Positions 17,092-27,681 of a stretch of 64,000 nucleotides of DNA are shown here, one piece after another (position 1 is the stretch's first letter; each line of letters starts with the position of its first letter). Made by a program: the position numbers and the translations under genes. The stretch is from Zygnema circumcarinatum. Its lineage: Eukaryota > Streptophyta > Zygnematophyceae > Zygnematales > Zygnemataceae. The stretch is taken from contig CM074805.1 of NCBI GenBank assembly GCA_037447605.1, positions 655,090 to 719,089 of the forward strand. The letters are read 5' to 3'. The notes under the pieces were generated by a model. That model saw nothing but the letters and a program-made list of their open reading frames with translations, was not told where the DNA came from and did no database searches.

Positions 17092-19090
17092 TGGTATCAG
17101 AGCTGAAGGTTTTGCAGATCCACGTACCTTGATACGTGAGGCTGCCGATCCCGTGACCCGTGTCACAACCGCCATGGATGAAGAGCTGCAACAAGAGGGA
17201 CAAGCAGATCTTCATGAGTATTCAGATGAAGACGTGGGACCTCAAGAAGAACAGGCGATCGGAAATCCAAGGACGGATTCAGACTCAGAGGAAGAAGCAG
17301 TCAGAGAAATACTGAAGATGGGCATCACAGTTGAGAACCCTTATCCCAGTTTGGCTTACCTTGAGCAGATTGAGTCGATTGAAGAGCTGCAGCGACTCCA
17401 TCTAGGCAGTGATGGACACAAACTTCGCTGGCGATATGCACGCAGAATGATCAAGCTTGCAGCCTGTCCAGTTGCTGTCACGGCCGCAGATGCCGTGAAG
17501 AGAGGAGTTACGTTCGAACCTGAGGTCCCCCCTGCGGCCCACCAGAGTCAAAACCCACGGGATCTCAGTCGGATAACTACTGCACCAGGAGTCCCTTCCA
17601 GCACAGCAGCGGCACGCAGTCCTACAGCAGAGCAAGGGATTCCGCAGAAGACACCCTCACCTCCGGCATTCACAACTTACCCATCCGGCAGTCCCAGGCG
17701 AGCGGCTTCAGGGGCAAGGGCAAGACGATCGCAAGGACCCTCCAGCTTTCGCACCAACCTGCAGAGAAGCACACGTATCAGATCTGAGTTTCCTAGCAAG
17801 ATGGAAGAGATAATGACAAAACTGATAGCCATGATTCCTGAAAAGAGTGAGGTAAGAGATACCACGGGCATCATCACCAGAGGATTCACCGGCAAGCAGG
17901 AAGATGCAGAAGCCTGGCTGAGACACCTTGAGGAGAAGGCAGCGCAAGCAGACCTGAAGGAGGACCAGTGGATCAAGCTGGCCCTTGGAGCGCTGGAAGG
18001 AGAGGCAGTCAATTGGAAGCTGTCCCGAAACTGGCACAAAGCGGATGTCGTCGGCACCCTGACAAGGGACACATTCAAGCAAGCTTTCAGACAACGCTGG
18101 ATTTCAGATCCGATCACTGTGCTAGACCGACTTCGCTACATAGAATGCTACAGTGATGAGCGGCTGTTTGAATTCACTGAGCGTTTTGTGCGCATGGCAA
18201 ATACGATCGAGAACTTGCCTGACTTTCCCGAAGTTCTCCAGTGGTTCCGCAAGGCCATCAGCGAGAAGGATCTCCACCTGGATCGTGAGCTGCGCGACAA
18301 CCCACCAGCAGATGCCCAGGCCTTGTTAGAAAGGGCAGAGCGAATTCAGAAGGATCAAGAGAGAGGCAACCGACATGTACGACCACATTACATGAATGCT
18401 ACAGATCCACGACAAGATCGACTCTACCAGCAGTTCCTGAAGACACAGAATCAGCAGTTGTATGATCCCTACGCTACATCTTCTAGGAACAAGCCGTCTT
18501 TCTCCGGCATCCCTGCTCAAGACGTCCGGTCAGCCCCTGTGGTGCAGCCTCTGGCCATAGCCAGCACGACCAAGCCCCTTCCCCTTTCTCCATACCCTCA
18601 TGATCCTGCGCATCCCATTGAGCCTTCGGTGAATCCTCACATACCCGATGTTTCTCGTCCAGGATATCGGGGTCCTTACTCCGATCGAACACCCGAAGAG
18701 AGAGAAGCCGCCAGAGCCGATTTGCGCCGTCGGATGACAGAGGCAGGGGTTCCAGAGGGCGTTTGCCTTGCCTGCGGCCTGAATCATAATCCGCGGCTGC
18801 GTTGTGGACCATGGACCTGCACCTTCTGCCAGATCACGGGACATGATGCCCGTGTGTGCATGCGGAGACTTTCAAGTGAGAAGGCCCGAAAGGGGAAAGA
18901 GGCAGCTGCTGTGAGCCTACCCGCGCAGAGATCACCTCTATGGACATTCTCCCCGCTACTCACACCGAACTCCGCCCCTTTCGCCTCGCTTCCACCTCCT
19001 TCGCGTACCCGCTTATACCATCCTGCAACGTCCGCCTATCCATCTGCACCCCATGGACTCCCCTTCACTGACAAACGCATTGGGTGCTGA
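16808..19090 (+). CDS. Retrotransposon Gag ORF
   Basis: Structural polyprotein of the Ty3/gypsy element. The open frame (760 codons) begins inside the LTR and reads without a stop through the primer-binding site. The ATG at 17174 (MDEELQQEG), downstream of the primer site, is a more conventional start. A retrotransposon gag domain occupies about residues 330-520 (motifs EAWLRHLEEKA, VNWKLSRNW, FKQAFRQRW). A single zinc knuckle of form CX2CX4HX4C (CTFCQITGHDARVC) lies near residue 680. The frame is intact. It overlaps the pol frame by 38 bases in the +1 register. Confidence 0.85.
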   Translation: MITRSLAKRIAEEKTGEERPQGRALCASSPAAGGNIFGIPTSSAARTSESPGSWLYAAGRSTAPTQPFISFSTDARVAVQHLQLAQQSPFNPTYLGIRAEGFADPRTLIREAADPVTRVTTAMDEELQQEGQADLHEYSDEDVGPQEEQAIGNPRTDSDSEEEAVREILKMGITVENPYPSLAYLEQIESIEELQRLHLGSDGHKLRWRYARRMIKLAACPVAVTAADAVKRGVTFEPEVPPAAHQSQNPRDLSRITTAPGVPSSTAAARSPTAEQGIPQKTPSPPAFTTYPSGSPRRAASGARARRSQGPSSFRTNLQRSTRIRSEFPSKMEEIMTKLIAMIPEKSEVRDTTGIITRGFTGKQEDAEAWLRHLEEKAAQADLKEDQWIKLALGALEGEAVNWKLSRNWHKADVVGTLTRDTFKQAFRQRWISDPITVLDRLRYIECYSDERLFEFTERFVRMANTIENLPDFPEVLQWFRKAISEKDLHLDRELRDNPPADAQALLERAERIQKDQERGNRHVRPHYMNATDPRQDRLYQQFLKTQNQQLYDPYATSSRNKPSFSGIPAQDVRSAPVVQPLAIASTTKPLPLSPYPHDPAHPIEPSVNPHIPDVSRPGYRGPYSDRTPEEREAARADLRRRMTEAGVPEGVCLACGLNHNPRLRCGPWTCTFCQITGHDARVCMRRLSSEKARKGKEAAAVSLPAQRSPLWTFSPLLTPNSAPFASLPPPSRTRLYHPATSAYPSAPHGLPFTDKRIGC
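17092..17103 (+). other. Primer-binding site for initiator tRNA-Met
   Basis: TGGTATCAGAGC directly follows the 5' LTR; this is the classic complement of the 3' end of initiator methionine tRNA used by plant LTR retrotransposons. Confidence 0.85.
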
Positions 19091-22000
19091 GCCCGATCCT
19101 GCTGCCCGCTCACGCACTGCCCAGATTGCCGCAGCATTGCAACCGGCTTGGTCCGAATCCCCCATCACTTCTGAAGAAGGTGCTCAAGCCCGGATCGCCG
19201 AGATTGCAACTGCCTTGCGCAGACTCCCTGTCAACCAAAGTGATCCGCATTCACATCCCCTGCCATTCCTCCCTGCCAATGTCAACGGCGCCAGCTCCTC
19301 CGGCACGGCTCCACCGGTCGCCACCCCTGTCCGGAGAACTTCACTCCTCCCTCCTTCCACGGGTCATCCCTTGGGATCCATGCCTGAGGAGGAAACTGAC
19401 GATCTCAATGAGGAGGAGCCGACAGCGGCGCAGCCAGAGCCGACAGCACCGGCGACAGAAGAAATGCATGTCAACCCGCCCCATCGCCCTCGAGCAGCCC
19501 GTTTCTACCCCCAAGCAGCCGATCGTCGACCACCCCCCCCGACAGACGGCCTATCCCTGATTGAACGCATGGTTCATCAGCTCATGGGAGACAAGGCTAA
19601 GATCGGCATTACCTTGTCACAGTTGATGCAGCTGGTTCCAGGTGCTGCAGCCGTAGTTTGTAAGCTGGCCGACAGTGCAGAGGCCACCCTGCGGCCTCCC
19701 ACGGTTCCCATGGCACCTCCTCCGGACATCCCCTCGCCGGCAGATATACACCACATGGCCACGGCGCCCCTTACAGATCCAGTTCGCTCTCCCCGCCATC
19801 CTCCTCGCCAGATTCATGTCCTCCCTCTGATCCCAACACCCAACGTGCGAATCATTGTCAATGTCTGGCTAAACGGTCATCCCAGCAAGGCCATGATCGA
19901 CACAGGAGCTATGCGCACAATTCTGTCCAAACCAGTGATGAAGGCTGCAGGGGTTAAGTTGGACAAGACGCTCGAGCCCATTCCCCGATATGTGGGGGTT
20001 GAGGGGAGTTTACATGAAGGATTGGGCAGTGCCCAAGTGATCATCAGCCTTGGCGAGATGGGAGCCACGGTGAATGCGGTCATCACTGCCGCTGAGCATT
20101 ATTCTATCCTGCTTGGCTCAGATTGGCTCATTGCAATGGGAGCACAAATCGACTTTTCTACGTGTCAGCTGCACTTATCTGCAGGCGGGACAGATTGCTC
20201 CTTCCCCATCATCCTCGAGTCCCTTGCCACCTCCGCCTTCCCCAAACGCCACGCCACGGCGCAGGTCTCCTACCCAGAGATCACCATGTACCATACGGTC
20301 GGCAACCCCCATTCTTCCTATGGATCGGCCAATTCTGATACCGAGGACGAGACTCCCCCTCCTGCTCCTCCGGGTCCAGCCCTCTGTGCGCCGACGGAAG
20401 AACTTTTGCCGCCGGGGATAGCTGCACCCAGCTTTCCCGCCCACGAGACCATCAGTGATGAAGAGTGGCTGGAAATAGAGGGTCAGATGCGATTGGGGCC
20501 AGCAGTACTCTCAGACCCGATCAAGCATTCTCAACTACGCCAAGTGCTGCGCCGAAATCACCTAGTTTTTGCACGACATTCACTCGACATCGGTAAGACC
20601 CACCTGATTGAGCATCACATCGATACGGGAGATTCCCCCCCAGTGATGACCATGACCCCCTACCGCTTTTCAGCTGCTCAGCAGGCCGATGTCGAAAGAC
20701 AGATCGATGAGAATGTGGCTGCCGGATTGATGGAACCCGGAGAAGGACCTTGGGCCAGCTCGGCCGTTCTGCCCCCAAAGCCGAATGGCACACTCCGCTT
20801 CTGTGGAGACTATCGGAAACTGAATGCAGTGACGAAGTGGGATCCCTATACGCTGCCGGATGTGGACCTTATACTCCACGGCGTCTCCCTTGAGGACCGG
20901 TGGTTCTCAGCACTGGACATGCAGAAGTCCTTCTAGCAGATCCCTCTGAGATAGGCCGATCGCTGCAAGACAGGGCTTCGCACAGCCACGCGCTTCGTGC
21001 AGTGGACAGTGCTTCCCTTTGGGCTCAAGAATTCCAGCCAGACTCACCAGCGCCTGGCCAACCAGGTATTCGGCCCCTGTCGCGCCTTCTGCGAGCCTTA
21101 CGTGGATGATGCTTCCCTCCACAGCAAGGACTGGTCCTCCCACCTGCAACACATTGACCAAGTACTTCAACAGCTCATCAGTGCGCGTTTGAAGATTGCA
21201 CCCAAGAAGTGCAAATGGGGCCATCAGGAGATCACTCATCTCGGGCACCGCCTCGGCATCAATGGCCTAAAACCATCACTCGACAAGATTGAAGCGATTG
21301 ACCTTATGCCGATTCCACAGAACCTCACTCAGCTCAAGTCTTTCTTGGGACTCACCTCATTCTATCGCCGGTTCATCAAGGGCTATGCCCTTATCGCGCG
21401 TCCCCTACATGCCTTGGAGAAGCACGGAGTCCACTATGAATGGAGCCGAGCACAGGATTTGGCCTTCCAGGCGCTCAAGAGTGCCCTCCTTCAGGCTCCT
21501 TGTCTGCATCAATTCGACCCCACCCTGCCCACCATTATTGACGCCGACTGGAGTCAGACGGGCTTTGGGGCAGTGGCCAGTCAAGCATTCTCGGATGGGG
21601 AACACCCGGTCAGTTATGCTAGCAGGGTTTGTTCGGAAACCGAGACCAAGTACAGCCCTACTGAGGGTGAGGCCGCGGCTATCCTCTGGGCACTTGAGAA
21701 GTTCAAGCTCTTTACAGCCTACCAGCCTATTGTCATTCGGACTGACCATATGCCACTCACTTGGCTGCACATTATGGCTACCCTCCGACCTAAGTTTGCA
21801 CGATGGGTGATGAAGTTGGAGGAGTATAATGTACTCAAAGTCACTCACCGTCCCGGCCGTAGTCACGGCAATGCTGACGGCCTCAGTCGAAATCCTTCGG
21901 TTCCACTCCTCTGTCACGATCCGGCCGTGCCTGAACCCATCCCTCCACCCACCCTCTTGAACCCTGAGCATCTTCCCATTGAGCTTTTCATTGCCGATCA

Positions 22001-23413
22001 AGACCTGCATGATGTCATATTCGCGGATGGGCTGATCGACATTCCGGCCACGGCCACCACCCTCCATCGCTGGCAGGACCCTGACTTCACCCACGGCCAC
22101 CCCCATGCGGATCCGTGGGAACTCCTCATGGATGACGATGGCGAAGCTCCCTTTCTTCCTCCCCATTTCCCCAGCGCCAATGACGTCCATTCTGACTCCT
22201 CCCTTCTGCGCTACGTCATGACTCGCACATTGCCCCCTTTTATCACGGATACCGAGCGGGCTCGGCTGCTCCGCCGCGCTCAGAACTTCTCTGTAGATGA
22301 TGAAGGACAGATTCTCTACCTCCCCTCCGGCCTTCCTGTTCCTTTCCCCAACGAGCGCATGGAAATTCTGGACGTCGCACACGATGCCCAGCCTGGCGGA
22401 TTCCACCTTGGCCAGAAGAAGATGGTCGCCCTGCTGCAGGAGCGCTATTATTGGCCCGGCCTCCATGGCGCGGTGAGCCGCTACATCGAAACCTGCACCC
22501 GCTGCCAACGCGGCAAGCGCTCTGCTCCCCCCGACTGCCAACCCCTAGAGATGGGTGAGATCCCGATCCGAGGCGTTGCGGAAGATTGGAACATCGACAC
22601 CTTTTCTATCCCTCAGCTCGGCACCCCCTCTGGCTACATTCGGGTCTTCCTAGCAGTGGACAGATACACCAAGTGGGTGGAAGTTCACGCGACGGAATCT
22701 AAGCACTCAGTCCACTCTGCTCGCCTCTTGACGGCCATCATTCACCGTCACTCTCTCCCCTACTCTGTCCACTCTGACAATGGCACCGAATACAAGGGGG
22801 CGTTTGCAAAGCTCATGCAGGACTTCCGCATCCTTCACCGCACCTCTAGCCCCTACTCCCCCTGGCAGAATGGGCTTGCAGAACGTACCATACAGACCGT
22901 CAAGGATGCGTGCGTTCGCGGCTGCGCGGAGCTGAGGCGGACTGGCGCGAGGTCATACCCTCCCTGGCCTTCACGTACAACACCTCTGTTCACTCCTCTA
23001 GTGGATTCTCTCCCTACGAGCTCCTCTATGGCCGTAAGCCCCGCATTCCCCTTGACCTCCTCTCTGCTGAGCCCCTCTTCTACGATGACGCGCCTCCCCC
23101 GGATCGGGTCGCCCAGCTTCAGCTCCTGGCCCTCCGCTTCCAAACCCTAGATTCCATGGCCTCCCACCACCTCGAACGCGCGCACAGACGACAACTCACC
23201 GACTTTGGGAGGCGCCGACGCGCTGCTCTCCCGCCCAATCAGGTCGCGCCCCGTCAGCTCATTTGGCTCAGGAATCTCGCCAAACCGACTCAACGGGCTT
23301 TTCCGTGGTTGGGCCCCTTCATCTGTGTCGGTCCGTCGGAGATCCCAGGATGGGCCATCATTTCGGAAGGCCCTGACTCTAGTGGGAACGCCCGGCGCTG
23401 GCGTTCACACTGA
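19053..23413 (+). pseudogene. Retrotransposon Pol: protease, reverse transcriptase, RNase H, integrase (broken)
   Basis: Domain order PR-RT-RNaseH-INT marks a Ty3/gypsy element. Seen in order: aspartic protease active site IDTGA (near 19895), RT core with YVDD (near 21100), RNase H (DADWSQTGFGAV, then TDHMPLTW), integrase zinc region (HLGQ...CTRCQRG near 22400-22510), and the DDE residues in NIDTF, SDNGTEY and the Glu following QNGLA. Breaks: two in-frame TAG stops in the RT core (20934-20936 and 20952-20954), and a frameshift near 22920 that moves the C-terminal integrase to the next frame (22910-23413). An N gap follows at 23448. No chromodomain is recognised. Its stops and frameshift make it non-functional. 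Confidence 0.88.
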
Positions 23414-23447
23414 ATCGACATTCGTGCCGCCACGTCCGCGGTTCCTC

Positions 23448-23457
23448 NNNNNNNNNN
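23448..23457. other. Assembly gap (10 N) at the retrotransposon 3' LTR
   Basis: The gap removes the polypurine tract and the first part of the 3' LTR, so element length and left LTR boundary cannot be fixed. Confidence 0.95.
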
Positions 23458-24225
23458 GGCTCCACGCAGTCAGTCAGGCCACTCAGTGGGCAGTTGGCCA
23501 ATCAGGGACTGTCACTGCTAAGGCTCAAGATCTATTGTCAGCGCTAAGTAGATGGGATGTCAGTGATGCTAGTTTGTCTTTTAGTGCTGGGCTTAGTATT
23601 TGTATTTGCTGTGTGGTTTGTTGTCTTGTTCTTCTTTTCTTCCTCTTCAGTGACAGCAACAGATGCTAAGTGAGAGAGAGAGAGAGAGTTCCATGGCATA
23701 GAGAGAGAGAGAGAGAAAGAGTCTTCTTGCTGATAGCATTTAGACATCCCATTCAGCCCAGCCAGACAAAGATTTCAGTGAGAAGACGCTTTCATTGTAA
23801 TGACAATCCCCAGCCAACCGCTGGCTGGGGTGAGTTTCCAAAATACCACCTTTATCTAAGTTGAGTCCTGTTTTCCCTTTGCTGTCACTATGCCAAGCTA
23901 CCATCTTGTGCTATCCTGCCTTACATTCCTCCTAATGACCGATGATAACTAGAAGCCTAGCTAAGAGAATAGCCGAGGAGAAGACAGGAGAAGAGAGGCC
24001 CCAAGGAAGGGCCCTTTGCGCATCGAGTCCAGCCGCCGGTGGGAACATCTTCAGGATCCCTACGTCTTCCGCTGCGCGTACCTCTGAATCCCCCGGATCC
24101 TGGCTCTATGCTGCAGGCAGACCCACAGCACCAACCCAACCCTTCATCAGTTTCAGCACGGACGCGCGAGTGGCCGTACAGCACCTGCAACTAGCTCAGC
24201 AATCTCCTTTTAACCCCACTTATCT
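23458..24225 (+). repeat. 3' LTR of Ty3/gypsy element (5' part missing in gap)
   Basis: Near-identical to 16326-17091, with a few substitutions and small differences in the GA microsatellite. Ends with CCCCACTTATCT before host hAT sequence. The high LTR identity indicates a fairly recent insertion despite the broken pol. Confidence 0.85.
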
Positions 24226-24424
24226 TGTGCTACAACGCCAACGCCAAAACGACCTAATTTTGGTATGGTACGACCATACGAGTACGGTCATACGGTTGTT
24301 AATTGTTCAAAACGAGTGGGTATAATATATGTAATAAAGTGTTTTACTTTGTACTATATTACTACTTTTAAACCCGTTGTAAAGTATATAATGTAGTCGG
24401 ACTTTATAACGCGGGCCATCCCTA

Positions 24425-24432
24425 GTCTGCAA
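24425..24432. repeat. 8-bp target-site duplication, right side of hAT element
   Basis: GTCTGCAA, identical to 14161-14168. Confidence 0.85.
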
Positions 24433-25300
24433 CCATTGGACCATCGATTCCCGTCCCACCCAACCATTGGCTTCCCAACCAACCTAATCGCGACAATTCT
24501 AATGGTTGATCCAACCCATGGTCCGTCCAGCACTTGGCCCGAAATGTTTTCGGCTGCCCTGTCCGCGAAGCAAACGTCCATGATTGCAAGCGTCGGCCGG
24601 GCAGCTGAAATTGTTTCTGGTCATTCGTCGACGCGATTACGACCAGGTCCAGCCCACCTACGGCGCGTCCCGTCACGTCACGGGCACCGTACGGTGGCTT
24701 TCCCCGAAGGCGGTGGCGCCACCATTGTCCGTATACTCATACAGTAACTACCAAAGCGATGTGGTAGGCGCACGTTCAGTCTGTTTGGGTCACACCTTTC
24801 CTCTCCAGGCAGCTTGCGGCCAAACTTGTGCTGCCCGGCCGACGCTCGCCCAATCGCGGACGCTTGCGTCGCGCACACGGCAGCCCAACCATTTTGGGGA
24901 ATGGTTGCGATTTGCAACCAATGATTCCCTAGCCAACCAACCATTGGATGCAATGGTTGCAGTCATTGGCAATGGTTGGCTTCGCAGCCAGTCAATGGTT
25001 GCAAAATTTTGCAATGGTTGGGTGGGTCGTTTCTCCCCCTTAGTCTTCTTGTTCCCTGGACTGTCAGCTAGCCAATGGTTGCAACCATTGGCAATGGTTG
25101 GGTGGGTCGGGAATCAATGGTCCAATGGTTGCAGCCATTGGCAATGGTTGGGTCGGTCGGGAATCAATGGTTCAATGGTTGCAGTCATTGGCAATGGTTG
25201 GCTGTGTAGCTAGCCAATGGTTGCAACCATTGGGCAATAGTTGGCTGACCCGCTATGGTTGGCAACCATTGGAGCAATGGTCGATCCAATCAATGGTCCC
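24433..25300. repeat. CCATTGG/CCAATGG palindromic repeat array with internal inverted repeat
   Basis: Dozens of short units such as GCAATGGTTGC, CAACCATTGG and CAATGGTTGGGTGGGTCGG occur in both orientations, at the left edge (24430-24480) and most densely at 24890-25290. Inside, the motif around ATGTTTTCGGCTGCC at 24540-24605 recurs inverted at 24810-24890 (GCCGACGCTCGCCCAATCGC). A related copy lies at 32985-33585. The ORF covering it is a repeat translation, not a gene. Probably a non-autonomous DNA element with repetitive termini. Confidence 0.6.
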
Positions 25301-25872
25301 ATCTGTGCAAGCACTGAGCGAGGAGGGCAGTTGCTTGGCTCTTGCCGATATATCGCGATACGCTACCACGCTATGTTGCTGACGTCGTCGACGCAAACTT
25401 GTGACGTTGGAACGAACATAGAACCACGCTGTTGGAAATGTGCCGCAAACGCAACGGGTTTACGACATGTGACGGCCAACGGTTTTGTCGCCTTGCAGAC
25501 GAATGCTGAGAGGCCTGCAAATGGGAACAGGAGGGAGAGTTGCGGCGGGGAACGGGAGGGAGAGAGGAAAGCGAGAGGGAGAGGAGGGGAGAGGTAGATG
25601 GAGAGGGAGGGGAGAGGGGGAGGAAGGGGAGAGGGGGAGGGAGGGAAAGGGAGAGGGAAGGAGTGGGAGAGGGAAGGGATTGGGAGAGGAAGTGATAGGG
25701 AGAGGGGAGGGAGAAGGACAGGGAGAAGGTAGAAATGACATAGGAGGAGAAATAGAAAAGGCAGAGGATTCTGTCGTTAGTGTGAATGTGTGTCAGTCGG
25801 AGAGCGAGGGTGAGAGTGGGAGAGCTGATTCTTTTTTCGGTCCTTCGCTTTCCATAGGAATTTCGTATTTCC
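25301..25872 (+). promoter_or_regulatory. 5' flank and GA-rich leader of the BTB/POZ gene
   Basis: A GGGAGA-rich tract (25510-25740) immediately precedes the coding start. No other gene is supported here. Confidence 0.35.
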
Positions 25873-27102
25873 ATGGCCCCTTGTCCTTCGCCACAGATGG
25901 ACGTGGACGACGGAGTGACAGTCGTGTTACGGGATAGTGAGGGCAACAACACGAGCATTGCGTTGCCCTTGGAAGACCTCAAATCGAGCAAGTTTGTGGC
26001 GACGATGTTGGAAGGCAGGTGGAGCTGCTCGCCGTCACAGGGAAAGGAAGTGGATTCGGTTGGCCTGGAGGTGACTTTTCCGGTTCAGACGGGCATACCT
26101 TTGGAGATTTATCAAATCGTGTTGCAGCAGCTTGGCAATCCAACCCTCAAAGGTGTGCTGAGCTCAGTTCCACAAGCCCTGCAGATACTGAAGGTCGCTC
26201 TTCAGCTCTTATTTGAAGGAGGCATACAGGCATGTTTGTCTTACATTGAGGCAGTGCCGTGGAATAAGGAGGAGGAGGAGGATGTCCTCCACCTTATTCC
26301 CTTATTGGAACTCGGTCCTGATGGAGAAAGAGTTATGGCGAGACGACAGAAAGCTTCAGCAGCTGAAGTTGAGCAAGCTTTCAAGCGGATTGTTGAAAGT
26401 TCTGCTTCTACTGACAGCAATTCGAAAATGAAAAAGCTTCGCAAAATAGTGGAAAAAGGTCTGAGTGGACAGCTGCTCGCTGATCTTCCATTAGACAGAA
26501 AACAAGCTGCGCTTGTGGATCAGTTTTCCAAGCTCAATCAATTATTGGTGACGACATTACAGTATCATGAGATGAAAAGCAGGATTCCAACATATGTACA
26601 CGGAAAAAGTGGGGCTCAGTATTTCAATGACGCAGTCGACTCACTCTGTTGGTTAACACTCCAAATTTTGGACTCAGGCGATGTACAAACTGTCTACAAA
26701 TGGCTTACAACGGAGGGACGGACATTTTCATTCCACATTTATCAATTTTCAAAGGACACTCATAAGACTTCCAACATGATTTATGGAAATATCTTTCTCA
26801 TTTTGCATAGGGTGATAGAAAAAATTGTAGAAGGTGTGATTATTGTTCCACCGCAAGGGAGAATGGAATTGATTGTCATCTGGCTCTCCCCTCTCGACGC
26901 AAGTGTCCTCGATGATCGACTCACAGCAGAAGTGGCTCATCGTCTCAACTTCAACATTAGAAAGCTCATCTCCACACTTCCCCTTGCTGAATGTGGGAAA
27001 GTCCTTGAGGACTATCAAGCCCTAAAGGCCAGAAGCGGGGGGTGGCTGGATCTGACTGCAGCTTATGAAGATTGGTTTGAGAGACTCAGCATTCAGGAAT
27101 AG
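25873..27102 (+). CDS. BTB/POZ domain protein of the At1g63850/At3g50780-like family
   Basis: Intronless 409-residue protein. Members are thought to act as adaptors of CUL3 ubiquitin ligases, but this subfamily is little studied. The N-terminal part (about residues 9-120) fits a BTB fold (VTVVLRDSEG, LPLEDLKSSKFVATML). It is followed by the hallmark CLSYIEAVPWNKEEEEDV near residues 116-133, which I recognise from the plant family above. The C-terminal half is helical and family-specific (DSLCWLTLQILDSGD, LSPLDASVLDDRLTAEVAHR, then a DWFERL terminus). The start at 25873 is the first ATG of the frame; a second ATG at 25897 (MDVDDGVTV) also fits. It stands between transposon debris and the inverted beta-amylase copy, yet its frame is clean, so it is likely functional. 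An eIF3-type PCI protein was considered and discarded. Confidence 0.8.
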   Translation: MAPCPSPQMDVDDGVTVVLRDSEGNNTSIALPLEDLKSSKFVATMLEGRWSCSPSQGKEVDSVGLEVTFPVQTGIPLEIYQIVLQQLGNPTLKGVLSSVPQALQILKVALQLLFEGGIQACLSYIEAVPWNKEEEEDVLHLIPLLELGPDGERVMARRQKASAAEVEQAFKRIVESSASTDSNSKMKKLRKIVEKGLSGQLLADLPLDRKQAALVDQFSKLNQLLVTTLQYHEMKSRIPTYVHGKSGAQYFNDAVDSLCWLTLQILDSGDVQTVYKWLTTEGRTFSFHIYQFSKDTHKTSNMIYGNIFLILHRVIEKIVEGVIIVPPQGRMELIVIWLSPLDASVLDDRLTAEVAHRLNFNIRKLISTLPLAECGKVLEDYQALKARSGGWLDLTAAYEDWFERLSIQE

Positions 27103-27681
27103 ACTATCCTTCTTTAGCCAATTGGTTGAACCCAAGTAGACGTGGCCTGGTCAAGCAGTGCTTTAGAGTACTCCAGCACCTCGTCAGCCCTTTCGTCAAA
27201 GTATTTGCTGTACCTTATTTTTTTGGCTGCCGTTCTTGAGTAGGAAAAAGTTGCGAATAAGGCAAACGTTTTCATTGTAGACACTGACCTGAAACTTCAG
27301 AAAACGTTTAAGCCTAAGGCCGATTCATTTTTTTCTTTTCCTTCACAATCAAATTTCCGACTGTCAAGCTTTCTTGTCTTATATTTCGGTATTTCCCATT
27401 TGTCTGATTGCATGCCGATCTTTATTTGGTTGACCTCAATGCCACAAGAATATATATGCAATAGGCGGTTGAGCAATTTGTAACTTGCTCAATTTGTTCA
27501 GGTTTGAAAAGACATAAAGCATAGTTCTGGAATGATACTTTTAGTTTCACTGCTGCTTTTAACTTCGCAGGTGAAGCGTATACTGATTTTGAAATCCGAT
27601 TGTGATACTTTCCAAGCCAGAAACCCCTTAATGCTCTGATTTGATCTTCCCATGGAAAAGGCTCAGTCGATGCAAAAGTTT
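27103..27681. other. Intergenic region downstream of the BTB/POZ gene
   Basis: AT-rich sequence without a supported gene; it presumably contains the BTB/POZ 3'UTR. Confidence 0.5.

Larger units (their letters stand above)
14169..24424. mobile_element. Non-autonomous hAT-type DNA transposon carrying nested insertions
   Basis: The ends are TAGGGATGGC (14169) and its inverse GCCATCCCTA (ending 24424), resembling the Ac/hAT terminal consensus, and both abut the same 8-bp duplication GTCTGCAA. Subterminal sequence also matches in inverse: TATACTTTACAACG-like and GTACGGTCGTATGGTCGTAC-like motifs lie near 15990-16040 and, inverted, near 24260-24390. After subtracting two palindromic elements and the retrotransposon, only about 460 bp of the element itself remains (14169-14200, 15940-16172, 24226-24424). 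No transposase is visible, so it is probably a short non-autonomous element that became a landing site. Confidence 0.8.

Noticed and set aside
24584-25213. 209-codon frame rich in NGW and QPL
   Set aside because: Periodic translation of the CCATTGG repeat array.
25371-25991. 206-codon Ser/Pro/Leu-rich frame on the minus strand
   Set aside because: Antisense of the GA-rich leader of the BTB/POZ gene.
25873-27102. eIF3 subunit or PCI-domain identity for the intronless gene
   Set aside because: The EAVPWNKEEEED segment and N-terminal fold fit the plant BTB/POZ family instead.
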